From Verrucomicrobia subdivision 6 bacterium (GTDB lineage Bacteria; Verrucomicrobiota; Verrucomicrobiia; Methylacidiphilales; Verrucolacustridaceae), in assembly GCA_947466515.1 (NCBI GenBank), contig CANIEM010000001.1, positions 1 through 64,000 on the forward strand: a stretch of 64,000 nucleotides of DNA, written 5' to 3'. Below the pieces are notes generated by a model. That model made no database searches. It saw only the letters and a list, made by a program, of their open reading frames with translations, and was not told the DNA's origin. Every line of letters begins with the position of its first letter. The first letter of the stretch is position 1. Positions 43,598 through 53,282 of this stretch are shown in pieces. Position numbers and translations under genes: made by a program.

Positions 43598-44889
43598 TTT
43601 CGTTGTATCGATACGGATGGGCGGGCTTATTTTGGATTGCGGCCTCGGCTTGGGCGGCACCGGAAGGCACTAAAACAAACTCGGCTACACAAGCTGAAGA
43701 GGGGCGGTACCGCAGTGCGCTGCTTTTTGCCAACGTAGTGGAGTTGATACGGGACGAGTACTTGGATATCGAAAAGACCGATTACGACAAAATGACCTAT
43801 GCGGCTCTCCGGGGGTTGCTGTCATCTCTGGATCCGCACAGTCAGTTCCTTGATCCAGAAAATTATAAACTGATTCGGACGGAGACGGAGGGGCAGTTTG
43901 GTGGGCTGGGTATTTCAATCGGGTTGCTTGAAAACCAGCTGACGATCAATGTGCCGATTGAGGGGGGTCCAGCCTACCGTGCGGGTCTTCTGCCAGGGGA
44001 TCGAATCGTTAAAATTGATGGGGCGGGTACGCAGAAGCTCACCCTAGGAGAGGCGATTCGGAAATTAAGGGGCCGGCCTGGAGGTGTGGTAAAGTTAACG
44101 GTCTATCGCCCTTCTGAAACGAGGACCATGGAAGTTTCAGTTGTTCGCGAAATGATTCAAGTGCCCACAATTACCGATGTGGGTCTACTTTCTGAAAATA
44201 CGACACGTGGCGAAAAAATCGGATATCTCAGAGTTACTCAATTTGGAGAGAAGACAGGCCATGAGTTTGACGCCGCCTTGTCGCGGTTGGAGGCCCAAGG
44301 AGCGGTCGCTTTGATTCTTGATCTGAGAGATAACCCGGGTGGCCTAGTCGATGCGGCTGTGGAGGTGGTGAGTCGGTTTGTGCCCAAGGACACTTTAGTA
44401 GTGGCAACTGAAGGTCGGAAAGCAACGGCAGAACGGGTGGAGTACCTTTCCCGAGCCTGTACGCGAAGAATTAAACTGCCGACGGTAGTTTTAGTAAATG
44501 GTAATACGGCGAGTGCGGCGGAAATCGTGGCGGGTGCACTGCAGGATTTGGGGAAGGCAGTGATTGTGGGGGAGACAACATTTGGAAAGGGTTCGGTCCA
44601 GACGGTGCAGCGATTAGATCTCAGCGTGACACCCGATGTGGGGGTACGTTTGACGACGGCGCACTACACCACCCCTTCAAGAAAAAAGATTCACGGAGTT
44701 GGGATTGAACCTGACATTACGGCCCGATTAACTCGTGGTGAGGAACAAAGTATTTATCGGCAGAGAAGTCCAGGTTTACAGAAGAGCGGATTGCCTGTGG
44801 TTGAGATTCAGGACGAGCCCTTGGACCGGGCGGTGGATCTACTGCGTGGGTGGAAAGTGGTGGCCCGTCGATCCTATCCCACTCGTTAA
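43594..44889 (+). CDS. C-terminal processing peptidase (S41)
   Basis: 431 residues. Signal peptide (ending SAWA-APE), PDZ domain (about 95-180; [20 protein letters not shown]), then the S41 core with [26 protein letters not shown] (Ser307) and FGKGSVQ (Lys332), the catalytic pair. It is a periplasmic tail-specific protease. It contrasts with the S41-like gene at 27.7 kb, which lacks these residues. The start GTG overlaps the upstream stop codon. Confidence 0.93.
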   Translation: MISLYRYGWAGLFWIAASAWAAPEGTKTNSATQAEEGRYRSALLFANVVELIRDEYLDIEKTDYDKMTYAALRGLLSSLDPHSQFLDPENYKLIRTETEGQFGGLGISIGLLENQLTINVPIEGGPAYRAGLLPGDRIVKIDGAGTQKLTLGEAIRKLRGRPGGVVKLTVYRPSETRTMEVSVVREMIQVPTITDVGLLSENTTRGEKIGYLRVTQFGEKTGHEFDAALSRLEAQGAVALILDLRDNPGGLVDAAVEVVSRFVPKDTLVVATEGRKATAERVEYLSRACTRRIKLPTVVLVNGNTASAAEIVAGALQDLGKAVIVGETTFGKGSVQTVQRLDLSVTPDVGVRLTTAHYTTPSRKKIHGVGIEPDITARLTRGEEQSIYRQRSPGLQKSGLPVVEIQDEPLDRAVDLLRGWKVVARRSYPTR

Positions 44890-44895
44890 GATGCC

Positions 44896-45921
44896 GTGGC
44901 GACGATTTGCGCTTTAGGGATTGAAACATCCTGCGATGAGACGGCAGTGGCCGTCGTCGAAGCGAATGCACAGGGCTGTCGGCTACTAGGGGAATCACTG
45001 GCTACTAGGCCAGAAGAACACGCTCGATTAGGCGGAATCATTCCTGAGCTTACGGCGCGGCAACATCTGGAACTCCTGCCTAAGATCACGGCCGAAGTGA
45101 GAGGTAAGATTGGGCGTTCAGGTTTTCAAGTTGTGGGGGCAACGGCTGGACCTGGATTAGCCCCTGCATTGCTGGTGGGGTTATCTTTCGGCAAGGGTCT
45201 AGCTTACGCGAAAAACTGTGCCTTTCACGCGATCAATCATTTGGAGGGACATCTTTTTAGTCCCTTTGTTTCCGCAGGAGTATGGCCCGAGTATCCTCAT
45301 TTGTCGTTGATTGTCAGCGGGGGTCATACCTTGCTGGTGGATGCGGCGAGTCCCACGGAGCGGAAGATTTTGGGCACGACACGCGACGATGCGGCGGGGG
45401 AGGCTTTTGATAAGTTGGCACGAATGGTGGGGTTGGGTTATCCAGGAGGTCCCGCGATGGAGATCGAATCAAGACAGGGAAAGGCGGGTCGCTATCAACT
45501 TCCTCGACCGATGAAAGGAAGCGAGGGGTGTGACTTTAGTTTTAGCGGACTTAAAAACGCCGCTCGATTATTACTGGTTAAAAACCCTGATATTGTTCTG
45601 CCTGGTCAAGCAAGGGCGGACTTCTGTGCGGAAGTTCAGGCGGCGATTGAGGAGTCGGTGGCGGACCGGTGCGAGCGAGCTTTCGAAAAAACCGATAGAA
45701 AAATTTTAACGGTGAGTGGCGGGGTGAGTGCCAATCGTGGCCTGGTACGGGCCTTGGAGGTGGTTGCGCAGAAGTCGGGGGTCAAACTGCGCCAGGCCTT
45801 GGCAGGATGGAACACAGACAATGCTTCGATGGTTGCGGCGGTGACGGCACGCCGGGCTTTGGATGGAGTATCTTCCGACTGGGAGCGCGACGTTGATCCG
45901 CGTTGGTCGGTTTCGGTCTGA
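44896..45921 (+). CDS. tsaD: tRNA N6-threonylcarbamoyltransferase TsaD
   Basis: 341 residues. GIETSCDETAVAVVE is the N-terminal signature. INHLEGHLFSPF carries the metal-binding His pair. LSLIVSGGHT, DDAAGEAFDKLARMVGLGYPGG and SGGVSANRGLV are also conserved. TsaD transfers threonylcarbamoyl to A37 of tRNA with TsaB. The start is GTG at 44896, six bases after ctpA. An ATG at 44891 is out of frame. Confidence 0.96.
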   Translation: MATICALGIETSCDETAVAVVEANAQGCRLLGESLATRPEEHARLGGIIPELTARQHLELLPKITAEVRGKIGRSGFQVVGATAGPGLAPALLVGLSFGKGLAYAKNCAFHAINHLEGHLFSPFVSAGVWPEYPHLSLIVSGGHTLLVDAASPTERKILGTTRDDAAGEAFDKLARMVGLGYPGGPAMEIESRQGKAGRYQLPRPMKGSEGCDFSFSGLKNAARLLLVKNPDIVLPGQARADFCAEVQAAIEESVADRCERAFEKTDRKILTVSGGVSANRGLVRALEVVAQKSGVKLRQALAGWNTDNASMVAAVTARRALDGVSSDWERDVDPRWSVSV

Positions 45922-45947
45922 GTTTTATTTTAGTTGAAGAAGAGATA

Positions 45948-46592
45948 TTAGGAAGGGACGAGCCAAGGGAGAAGAGGGGATGGAAGTTTGGGGACGGAGG
46001 CGGGGAGTTGGAGTAGCGGGAGACCGGTAAGCTCTTCGAGAAGGGCAGGATTGGTGCGGGTGGCGAGGTCGTCTGGGGCTTGATGAAGGTTGAGAATAAT
46101 TCCAAGAAGTGGAAGCTTCGCTTGGCGAATCGAGTCCACAGTCAGGAGAGTATGATTAAGAGTCCCTAGGGTGGCTCGCGCTACGAGGAGGACAGGTAGG
46201 GCAAGTTCTTGTGCCCACTCGCGTATTCCGTTGGATCGATCGAAAGGAACTCGCCACCCGCCAACTCCTTCCACGAGGAATGGTCCTGAATAGTTGGAGA
46301 CTAGTTTTTGCATTCGCTCGCGGAGGATGGCCCAAGGGAATGGGCGAACCTCAAGAATGGAGGCGGCGTAAGGGGAGAGCGGTGCTGCGAAATGGATAGG
46401 ATTTATTTCTATGGGAGAAATTGCGCCGTTAGATGCCTCGGCGAGGCGGAGGGCATCCTCGCGGTCTCCACAAGAAATAGGTTTTAGGGGGAGCGCGGGA
46501 ATTCCCTGTTCTCGGAGTGCTTTTGTTAGGAGGGCAGTGAAAAAGGTTTTACCCACTCCGGTATCCGTTCCTGTAATGAAGATGCCTTTCAT
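45948..46592 (-). CDS. bioD: Dethiobiotin synthetase
   Basis: 214 residues. The P-loop GTDTGVGKTFFTALL opens the protein, and LPLKPISCG holds the substrate-binding Lys. FLVEGVGGWRVPF is the family motif. BioD closes the ureido ring of dethiobiotin using CO2 and ATP. Its ATG overlaps the bioA stop by four bases. Confidence 0.94.
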   Translation of the reverse strand: MKGIFITGTDTGVGKTFFTALLTKALREQGIPALPLKPISCGDREDALRLAEASNGAISPIEINPIHFAAPLSPYAASILEVRPFPWAILRERMQKLVSNYSGPFLVEGVGGWRVPFDRSNGIREWAQELALPVLLVARATLGTLNHTLLTVDSIRQAKLPLLGIILNLHQAPDDLATRTNPALLEELTGLPLLQLPASVPKLPSPLLPWLVPS

Positions 46593-47980
46593 GTTGGGAT
46601 CACTTTGTTCAGGGCAAGAAGAAGTGCATCCACCATCTTTTCTAGTTCGTTGTCCGTGGTGCAGTATGGAGGCATCAAAACTAAAACGTCGCCGATGGGA
46701 CGGGTTAGGAGTCCAAATTCACGAGCGACATGGCAAACCTTGTGGCCTGTGCGGTTGGCGGCAAGCAAAGGTGTGCGGCTCGTACTATCTGCGATCAGCT
46801 CGATCGCGAGGATTGCCCCCTCTTGACGAACATCGCCCACATTGGGGTGTGCCCAAAAGCGGGCAGAAAGGGACTGGAGATGTTGAGCCAAAGAATCAAA
46901 ATGAATCTGGGTTTTGGGTTGATGCAAAAGCTCTAGATTGGCTAAAGCGGCGGAACAGCCGAGTGGATTGGCGGTGTAACTATGGCCGTGATAGAAAGTG
47001 CGCTCGGGGCCTCCTGAGAAGGATTGAAAAATATCTTCTGTGGTGAGGGTTGCTGCAAGGGGGAGATAGCCGCCGGTCAGTCCTTTGGCGACGGCAAGAA
47101 CGTCAGGCATGACGTCTTCGGCATGGGATGCCAATGGGTAACCTGTCCGACCGAAGCCAGTAAGGACTTCGTCAAAGAAAACCTTAGCCCCCACTTGGCG
47201 AGCGGCGGCGGAGGTGCGCTTGGCGTAGCCGTGCGGCTGCATGATCATGCCAGCGGCTCCTTGGACTCGTGGTTCCAAAACCCAAGCGGCAAGTGTGTCG
47301 CCAGATTGATGAATCTTCTCTTCAGCAAGGGTGGCGCATTCGAACTTACATTTTCGGTAGGTACGGGCATCAGCTTTTTCAGGTTTGGCTTGATTGAATG
47401 GGCAACGGTAGCAGGCGGGGGTCATTACCTTGCCTGAGGAGAAGAGAACGGGCTGATAGTGGTGGTGAAAGGTGTGGCTGTGGCCAAGGCTCATCGCGCC
47501 GACGGTGTCACCGTGGTAAGCCCCATCGGGGGATATAAAATGAGTGCGTTTGGGTTGGCCGTTTTGGGCGAAAGCCTGGAGGATCATCTTCAGACCTGCT
47601 TCCATTGCGGTAGATCCATCATCGGAGAAGAAAACGCGTTCTAGGGTAGGAGAGAGTCCTTTTGCATTGGCATAGTGCACCAATTCCTGTGCCAAGCGGA
47701 TGGCAGGTTCGTGAGTGAGGCCGAGAAAAGAGGAGTGGGCGATCTTGTCCAGTTGGGTTCGAATCGCCTGATCAATGATGGGATTGCGATGTCCGTGGAG
47801 GTTAGTCCAGATGGAAGAGTTGCCGTCGAGGTAGCGTTTCCCGTCGGCACCGAGGAGCCAGGCGCCTTCGCCAGAGGCGATGACGAGTGGTTCGAAAGAT
47901 GGATCCATCCACTGCGCATGAGGAGTAAAGGGATGCCAGAGATGCTTCCGATCGAAACGGATACTTTCAGCAGAGTTCAT
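46589..47980 (-). CDS. bioA: Adenosylmethionine-8-amino-7-oxononanoate aminotransferase
   Basis: 463 residues, PLP fold type I. HLWHPFTPHAQW is the BioA N-terminal motif, FFSDDGSTAMEAGLKM and FFDEVLTGFGRTG follow, and VAKGLTGGYLPLAATL holds the PLP Lys. BioA converts KAPA to DAPA with SAM as amino donor. It overlaps bioF by one base and bioD by four, so the three are translationally coupled. Confidence 0.95.
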   Translation of the reverse strand: MNSAESIRFDRKHLWHPFTPHAQWMDPSFEPLVIASGEGAWLLGADGKRYLDGNSSIWTNLHGHRNPIIDQAIRTQLDKIAHSSFLGLTHEPAIRLAQELVHYANAKGLSPTLERVFFSDDGSTAMEAGLKMILQAFAQNGQPKRTHFISPDGAYHGDTVGAMSLGHSHTFHHHYQPVLFSSGKVMTPACYRCPFNQAKPEKADARTYRKCKFECATLAEEKIHQSGDTLAAWVLEPRVQGAAGMIMQPHGYAKRTSAAARQVGAKVFFDEVLTGFGRTGYPLASHAEDVMPDVLAVAKGLTGGYLPLAATLTTEDIFQSFSGGPERTFYHGHSYTANPLGCSAALANLELLHQPKTQIHFDSLAQHLQSLSARFWAHPNVGDVRQEGAILAIELIADSTSRTPLLAANRTGHKVCHVAREFGLLTRPIGDVLVLMPPYCTTDNELEKMVDALLLALNKVIPT

Positions 47981-49170
47981 CAGGAGGAAGAAATTGGCAA
48001 AATAGAGAGGGCAGAGGTGAGGTTCTGGATATCTTTTGGGGTGTGGCGGGAGGAAAAACTAAGGCGGAGGCGAGCCGTGCCCTCGGGAACGGTGGGAAAT
48101 CGAATGGCGGGGACGTCGATACCTAGATTACGGAGGAAAGTCGAAGCAGTGAGGGCAGTGGAGTTCTCACGGCAAGCGATGAAATGAATTGGACCGGAGA
48201 GAGGGGAAGGATAAGTGGCGGTGAATTGGGCGATGTTTTGCTGGAGCGTTTGGCGAAGGGAGTCACCCTCGGTTGAGCGGACAATTTCGAGACTGGCCAG
48301 CGCGGCGGAAGCGGATGCGGGAGAAAGGGCTGTTCCGAAAAGGAAGGTGCGCGATTCATTGAGGAGATGATTAATGATGAAATCGGAAGCTGCGACGAAG
48401 CCACCTGAAGATCCGAGTGTCTTTCCGAGGGTTCCCATCTGGATGTCGATCTGGTGGGTGCAGTTGAGCTGGGCAGCGAGGCCAGCGCCCGCAGGTCCAC
48501 AGATCCCGTTGGCGTGAGCTTCGTCGAGAAGAAGCCACGCGCCGAATTGAATTTTGAGCTGGATGATTTCTAGTAAAGGAGCCCAGTCGCCATCCATGGA
48601 GTGGAGGGATTCCACAACGAGAAGAATCTTTCCTGATGGGTGGAGTTGGGTGGTGGAGGTTAAAACCTTTTGCAGTTCTTTGGTGTCCTGCCGATTGAAA
48701 ATGCGGAGGCGGGCACCAGAAAGTTTGGCACCGTCAAAGAGACAGGAGTGGGCGTTTCGCTCCAGAATAACCGTATCTTGGGGTCCGATGATTGCGGGAA
48801 TTACGCCCAACGGAGTGAGGTAGCCTGCAGAAAAAAGGAGGGCTTGCTCGCTTGATTTCCATGAAGCGAGAGATTTCTCAAGTTGGCGATGGATGGGGGA
48901 TGAGCCTGCAAGAAGGCGGGCAGCGGAGGCACTGGTTCCAAAATCCTGGACAGCCTTGACTGCCGATTGACGGACAGAAGGGTGGCGAGAAAGGCCAAGG
49001 TAATCGTTATCGGAGAAGGAGAGTGAGGGGGGATGGGAGGGGAGGGATCGCTGAGAATGATTCTCGGTGCGGCGCTGGTTTCGGTGGATAATATCGTCTT
49101 GAAACGATGGGGAGGTCGAGTGCATCTGGCTTTCAGCGTGGCGAAGAGAGGGGGGTAGGGACGAGGTCAA
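47980..49170 (-). CDS. bioF: 8-amino-7-oxononanoate synthase
   Basis: 396 residues. SFSDNDYLGLSRHP, SASAARLLAGSSPIHRQLE, HSMDGDWAPL and GTLGKTLGSSGGFV with the PLP Lys identify the alpha-oxoamine synthase family. In the context of bioA and bioD the substrate is pimeloyl-ACP or -CoA plus alanine. An ATG internal to the N-terminus is an alternative start. It is three bases from the preceding amidohydrolase. Confidence 0.93.
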   Translation of the reverse strand: MTSSLPPSLRHAESQMHSTSPSFQDDIIHRNQRRTENHSQRSLPSHPPSLSFSDNDYLGLSRHPSVRQSAVKAVQDFGTSASAARLLAGSSPIHRQLEKSLASWKSSEQALLFSAGYLTPLGVIPAIIGPQDTVILERNAHSCLFDGAKLSGARLRIFNRQDTKELQKVLTSTTQLHPSGKILLVVESLHSMDGDWAPLLEIIQLKIQFGAWLLLDEAHANGICGPAGAGLAAQLNCTHQIDIQMGTLGKTLGSSGGFVAASDFIINHLLNESRTFLFGTALSPASASAALASLEIVRSTEGDSLRQTLQQNIAQFTATYPSPLSGPIHFIACRENSTALTASTFLRNLGIDVPAIRFPTVPEGTARLRLSFSSRHTPKDIQNLTSALSILPISSS

Positions 49171-49173
49171 AAC

Positions 49174-50394
49174 TTAGATGGGGTCGTGTTGGGTGATGCG
49201 TCCCGCAACGCAACTTACTTGGGCTGGGTCGTTAGACCGAAGAATCCATGAAACTGGGTCATGATGGGCAGGAATTTTCCAACCGATCCAGTCGGCCCAG
49301 CGTCCGACTTGGAGAGTGCCGAGCTTATCTTCGAGTTTGAGAGCACGCGCGGGGGTGGTGGTCAAGCTGGCCCAGGCTTCTTGAGAAGTAAGGGAGGGTA
49401 AAGTTTCTTGGAATAAGCGAATTTCTTGGCGCAGATCAAGTTTCAGATTGAGAGAGGAGGCGGGGCTATCGGTGCCTACGCAGATTGGGATTTTGTGTGC
49501 ACGGAGAAGATCGGCCTGGAAAGAGTTCCGTTGAAACCATCGGTGGGAAGAAGGGCAGTGGACCACGGTGGCATGGGTTTCGCAAAGGTAAGGGAGATCG
49601 GATTCGGACAGTTCATTGAGATGAGCGAGAATGGGTTTGTGGGGGAGGGCCTGATGACGGCTACACCAGTCGAGGGCAGAGCGGTTGCCCGAAAAATCAT
49701 CTCGTTTGAGGTCAGCTGGTAAAAGATTCTGAAGGGGGCTTTTCTTTCCGCAGAGAAGTTGGGTTTCATCGGTTGATTCGGCTAAGTGAGTGGTGAAAGG
49801 AAGGCAGTGACTGTTGGTGAGCTGGACGAGTTTTTGAAAAAGAGAAGGGGAAGCGGTGTAGGGAGCGTGGGGAGAGAGGGCGAGGTGCCAAGCGCTTGAG
49901 GGATGGCGTGCGAGCCAAGCAGTGACGCGATCGAGCCCCTCAGCTGGGTGGGCAGGCGCGTGAAGATCCATAAACTCCAAGGCCCACCAGACTCGGGTGG
50001 CGGTGGAGGTGAGACCCGCCAACGCGGAGACATCGGAGGTGATGGAAAGGATCGAGGTGGTGCCACAGAGAAGGGCGTTTTGGGAAGACTGTGTGATGGA
50101 GCGGCGACGGACTTCTGGGGTAAGTCCAGGGAGGAGGGGAATGATTTGGCGAAGCCAATCGGTGAAGGTGTCTGTGGGGGAGAGGGTATTGGCCAGAGAA
50201 GAGAGTTCGAGGTGGGCGTGGAGATTGATGAAGCCAGGCGTAAGGGTCAGACCTGGAAGGCGAAGAACTTCCTCTCCAGGATGGGGGGAAAGAGAGGAAC
50301 CGACTTCAGAAATCGTGTCGCCGTTAATGCGGAGGCAACCGGGGCGGTGAATTTTTCCCAGAGATTCGAGGACGGCGTCCGCCAAGATTAACAT
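49174..50394 (-). CDS. Amidohydrolase, deaminase type
   Basis: 406 residues. Metal-site motifs are LTPGFINLHAHLELS (HxH), SPHAPYT, THLAEST and VGTDSPASS. The pattern is that of the aminodeoxyfutalosine / guanine / S-adenosylhomocysteine deaminase group; LHAHLEL plus SPHAPYT is most like MqnX-type enzymes of futalosine-dependent menaquinone synthesis, but the substrate cannot be fixed from sequence alone. The ATG at 50394 is chosen because it begins the beta-sandwich strand normal for the family; the open frame extends further into def. It is directly upstream of bioF and four bases after def. Confidence 0.78.
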   Translation of the reverse strand: MLILADAVLESLGKIHRPGCLRINGDTISEVGSSLSPHPGEEVLRLPGLTLTPGFINLHAHLELSSLANTLSPTDTFTDWLRQIIPLLPGLTPEVRRRSITQSSQNALLCGTTSILSITSDVSALAGLTSTATRVWWALEFMDLHAPAHPAEGLDRVTAWLARHPSSAWHLALSPHAPYTASPSLFQKLVQLTNSHCLPFTTHLAESTDETQLLCGKKSPLQNLLPADLKRDDFSGNRSALDWCSRHQALPHKPILAHLNELSESDLPYLCETHATVVHCPSSHRWFQRNSFQADLLRAHKIPICVGTDSPASSLNLKLDLRQEIRLFQETLPSLTSQEAWASLTTTPARALKLEDKLGTLQVGRWADWIGWKIPAHHDPVSWILRSNDPAQVSCVAGRITQHDPI

Positions 50395-50398
50395 TCGG

Positions 50399-50986
50399 TT
50401 AGCGGGCTCCTTTAGGTGTGGGGTGGTTTTGTAAAATCTCAGCAAGGGCAGGTGCGATGGAACGACGAATCTCGGCAGACATGCGATCGATGAAAAGGAT
50501 GCCGAGGAGGTGGTCGACCTCATGTTGAAGGGCGCGAGCGAGAAGCCCGCCCGCAGTGAGGGTGTTAGATTTGCCTTGGAGATCGAGGTAGTCCATTTGA
50601 ATGCGAAGGCTACGTCGTACGTCGCCACTGACGCCCGGGAAGCTAAGGCATCCTTCATCGGCGTCCTCGCGCTTGCGGGTTAGGGTTAGAACGGGGTTAC
50701 AGAAAAACAGAGGCATGTGGAGGCGCCAATCGACGGGTTTGCCCGCAAGTTCCATGGTGGAGGGGCGTTTGGCGACTTTACGTAGATCGACGACTGCCAT
50801 TTGGAGGGAGACGCCGATTTGAGGGGCAGCGAGTCCGATGCCTTCGGATTCATGCATGGTCGCCTCGAGGCAGTTGGCGAGTTGGTTTAGCTTTTCGTTC
50901 GGGGGGCGAACGAGGAGAGCCGGTTGGCGCAAGACGGGATCACCGTAAATGCGGACGGGTAGAATTGGATTGGAGGATGGTTTCAG
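50399..50986 (-). CDS. def: Peptide deformylase with non-canonical start
   Basis: About 195 residues. The three metal motifs are intact: GIGLAAPQIG, EGCLSFPG (Cys ligand) and QHEVDHLLG (two His and the catalytic Glu). Def removes formyl from new proteins. The conserved N-terminus (ILPVRIYGDPVLRQPA) is encoded upstream of any ATG, GTG or TTG. The first usable codon is CTG at 50986, whose bases overlap the exbD stop as CTGA; an ATT at about 50967 is another option. A TTG at 50932 would delete the first strand. The start is therefore uncertain but the gene is clear. Confidence 0.88.
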   Translation of the reverse strand: MKPSSNPILPVRIYGDPVLRQPALLVRPPNEKLNQLANCLEATMHESEGIGLAAPQIGVSLQMAVVDLRKVAKRPSTMELAGKPVDWRLHMPLFFCNPVLTLTRKREDADEGCLSFPGVSGDVRRSLRIQMDYLDLQGKSNTLTAGGLLARALQHEVDHLLGILFIDRMSAEIRRSIAPALAEILQNHPTPKGAR

Positions 50987-51465
50987 GGGGCGGCAGTGGC
51001 GCCGCCGATCTTGGTGGTACGAACGGAGATCGGGACACCTGCGTCCTCACACGCGTCGAAGAACTTAAAGAAGATGGAAATGGGGGTTGTCTCGTCAAAG
51101 ACAAGAGTAACATTTTTAATACCCTTATCTTTGAGGAGTTTCGCGAGGTCCGCGCGGAAAGTAGCAGATTTTGGGTCGACATTGAGAGTTTGCTCGCCAA
51201 GGGAGAGGGGAAATTTGTCCGCTTCGAAGAGTTTAGCATATTCAGCCGCCTTGGCCGATTTCATGGTTAATTCAGGCGGAGCTTTTTTAGAGTCCTCGAC
51301 TTTTTCCGTGCCCTTTTCGGATTTGGGTGGAGTGACATCGACCGAAGCGGTTTTCTTTTTAAAACTTGTGGTGACGATGAAAAAGATGAGAAGCATGCAT
51401 AGGATATCGATCAACGGGATGACGTTGATTTCGACGCGGCGTCGGCGGGTTGGGTTGAACTTCAT
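50983..51465 (-). CDS. exbD: ExbD/TolR-type biopolymer transport protein
   Basis: 160 residues. A cytoplasmic tip (RRRRVEINVIPLID) leads into one membrane helix with the proton-path Asp (PLIDILCMLLIFFIV), then a periplasmic domain. It works with ExbB to power TonB or Tol systems. The periplasmic linker is Lys- and Ser-rich. It follows exbB by 21 bases and overlaps the probable def start. Confidence 0.9.
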   Translation of the reverse strand: MKFNPTRRRRVEINVIPLIDILCMLLIFFIVTTSFKKKTASVDVTPPKSEKGTEKVEDSKKAPPELTMKSAKAAEYAKLFEADKFPLSLGEQTLNVDPKSATFRADLAKLLKDKGIKNVTLVFDETTPISIFFKFFDACEDAGVPISVRTTKIGGATAAP

Positions 51466-51486
51466 CGCGGGCGGACCCGGAGCTCG

Positions 51487-52131
51487 TTAGGCGGAGACTT
51501 CTTCGGTGTAGAGTTTCTTCAAGAGGAGCATGGAAAACTCCTCAAGTTCTACGGAAAGTACGTCGATCTTTTTACTGAAGAAGGTGAAGGGGAATAGCAT
51601 GACGATGGCGGTGCCGATGCCGAGAACGGTGGTGTGTAGGGCTTCGGCGATGCCGGTGGCGATTTTTTCGGGGTCGGCATTAGTCGAACCGACGGCGGCA
51701 AAGATGGTGATAAGACCTGTAACGGTTCCGACGAGACCGAGGAGAGGGGAGGCGCCGACGAAGATTTCTAGGTAGACGATACCGCGTTCGAGGCGAGCGA
51801 CTTCAGTGCGGGCAAGAGTTTGTAGGACCTCGACGTTTTCGGCACGGGGAAGGGAGGCGTGTTCCAGAGAGCTGTTGACGAGGCGGGCGAGGGCGGAGTC
51901 GTTACGGACACAGAGGCGGACGAGGGTTTCGGTGTTGCCGCCTGGTTTGAGAGCCCGAATGGCGTCAATGACTTCTCGGGGGGTGACGCGTTCGCGACGG
52001 AGGCGAAGAAAGATGAGGACAGAGAGGAAGACTCCTATGATTAAGGAAGCGACTAGAGGGAAGATGATAAGGATCAATACAAAGGGGGATATTCCGAGAG
52101 CAGTTAAATGGCCGATGACGGGTAGATTCAT
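51487..52131 (-). CDS. exbB: MotA/TolQ/ExbB proton channel protein
   Basis: 214 residues with three membrane helices (about 12-38, 125-150, 165-190). LASTEVARLERGIVYLEIFVGASPLLGLVGTVTGLITIF-type segments (here LEIFVGASPLLGLVGTVTGL) and IATGIAEALHTTVLGIGTAI match ExbB/TolQ. It forms the pentameric channel around ExbD. It lies between the tonB-like gene and exbD. Confidence 0.92.
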   Translation of the reverse strand: MNLPVIGHLTALGISPFVLILIIFPLVASLIIGVFLSVLIFLRLRRERVTPREVIDAIRALKPGGNTETLVRLCVRNDSALARLVNSSLEHASLPRAENVEVLQTLARTEVARLERGIVYLEIFVGASPLLGLVGTVTGLITIFAAVGSTNADPEKIATGIAEALHTTVLGIGTAIVMLFPFTFFSKKIDVLSVELEEFSMLLLKKLYTEEVSA

Positions 52132-52179
52132 AAAAATTAAACGTAGGTGGGAATATTAGAAAGGCGAGCCCTGATCTTT

Positions 52180-53256
52180 TTAGTAGATGCGAAAAGCAAG
52201 TTGCCAAGGGAAGCCTTTAGGCATTTCTTTGAGGAGAGCATCAGGGAACGGACCGATAAGATTACTGGATTGGTTGATGGCATCGCCACTGATTTGGCCA
52301 AGGATGGAATTAGGGTCGCCTTGAACGACATCGAGTTGCGAGATGGAACCGTCGGGATTGACGAAGAAACGAATGACGACTCGATTCACTCCGATTTGGG
52401 CCATGGTTTGTTGAACTTTTAAATTCCAGCGGGAGCCGATGCCGAGGTAGAGCTTATGTTGATAGCGACCGAGAGCGGTCCCCATGGAAGCAAAGGAGGC
52501 ATCTTGGCCCATTTGGGCACCACCCGAAACGGCGCTACGATCGCGGAAAATGTCTGGGGGGGGAGCCATGGCCGAGGAGGAGTCGGACGCCTCGGAAGCG
52601 GCTTGGGCTTGGGATGGAGGGGTGGAGTCTTGGCTTTGATTCTGGTTGGGGTTGGCGTCGGGAGGAGTTTCCTCGGCAGGTTTTTGGATGGCTTCGCCTG
52701 GGCCTGGAGTGGGTTTGAGGAGTTCGGTTTTGGGAAGGGGTGGGGCGGGGTCGGGTTTGGCTTGTGGAGGGGGCTTGGCTGCGGAGGGGCTGAGGCGGGC
52801 GGAGGGCGGGGGGGATGCTTGGTTGGGGGAAAACTGGGAATTCTGCATGGTGAGAGAGTCGTTGTTTTTGCCTTCTTGGCCGCCGAGGGTTAGGTCGGTG
52901 CCATTGACGACCTTGCTGGAGGCGGCGGTGTTGCGGTCACTTTGCAGAGCGGTGCGGGGATCTGGCTTGTCGGTTTCTTTAAGGCCTGAGGCGTCGACGA
53001 ACTGGCTAGCCATGGGAGGGGCGGCGATGGGAGGAGCCTGAGCCAAGCGCTGGATTTTTAGATTCGTGCGCACAGGGGCGGCGTCCGCCTTTTTGGTTAA
53101 ACGAGATATGGCATCGGAAGAAAACCAGAAAAATGCGAAGAGGAAAAAATAAAGCAGAGTGAAGGCAGTGGCGATGATCAGGTCGCGACGTTCCCGAGGA
53201 TCTTGTCCTGAGTAGGGCAAGGGAGAGTTCTCTTCGGTGGGCATGGCCAACGTCAT
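52180..53256 (-). CDS. TonB/TolA-like energy-transducing protein
   Basis: 358 residues. One N-terminal membrane helix (LIIATAFTLLYFFLFAFFWF) is followed by a long Pro/Ser/Gln/Ala-rich linker (about 70-245) that would span the periplasm. A C-terminal domain of about 100 residues (VNRVVIRFFVNPDGSISQLDV) resembles the TonB/TolA end. With ExbB and ExbD just downstream it should pass proton-motive force to outer-membrane receptors; no receptor is in the window. ATG at 53244 is an alternative start. Confidence 0.8.
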   Translation of the reverse strand: MTLAMPTEENSPLPYSGQDPRERRDLIIATAFTLLYFFLFAFFWFSSDAISRLTKKADAAPVRTNLKIQRLAQAPPIAAPPMASQFVDASGLKETDKPDPRTALQSDRNTAASSKVVNGTDLTLGGQEGKNNDSLTMQNSQFSPNQASPPPSARLSPSAAKPPPQAKPDPAPPLPKTELLKPTPGPGEAIQKPAEETPPDANPNQNQSQDSTPPSQAQAASEASDSSSAMAPPPDIFRDRSAVSGGAQMGQDASFASMGTALGRYQHKLYLGIGSRWNLKVQQTMAQIGVNRVVIRFFVNPDGSISQLDVVQGDPNSILGQISGDAINQSSNLIGPFPDALLKEMPKGFPWQLAFRIY

Positions 53257-53282
53257 AATTTGAAATTAGGACGCAAAGTGAG

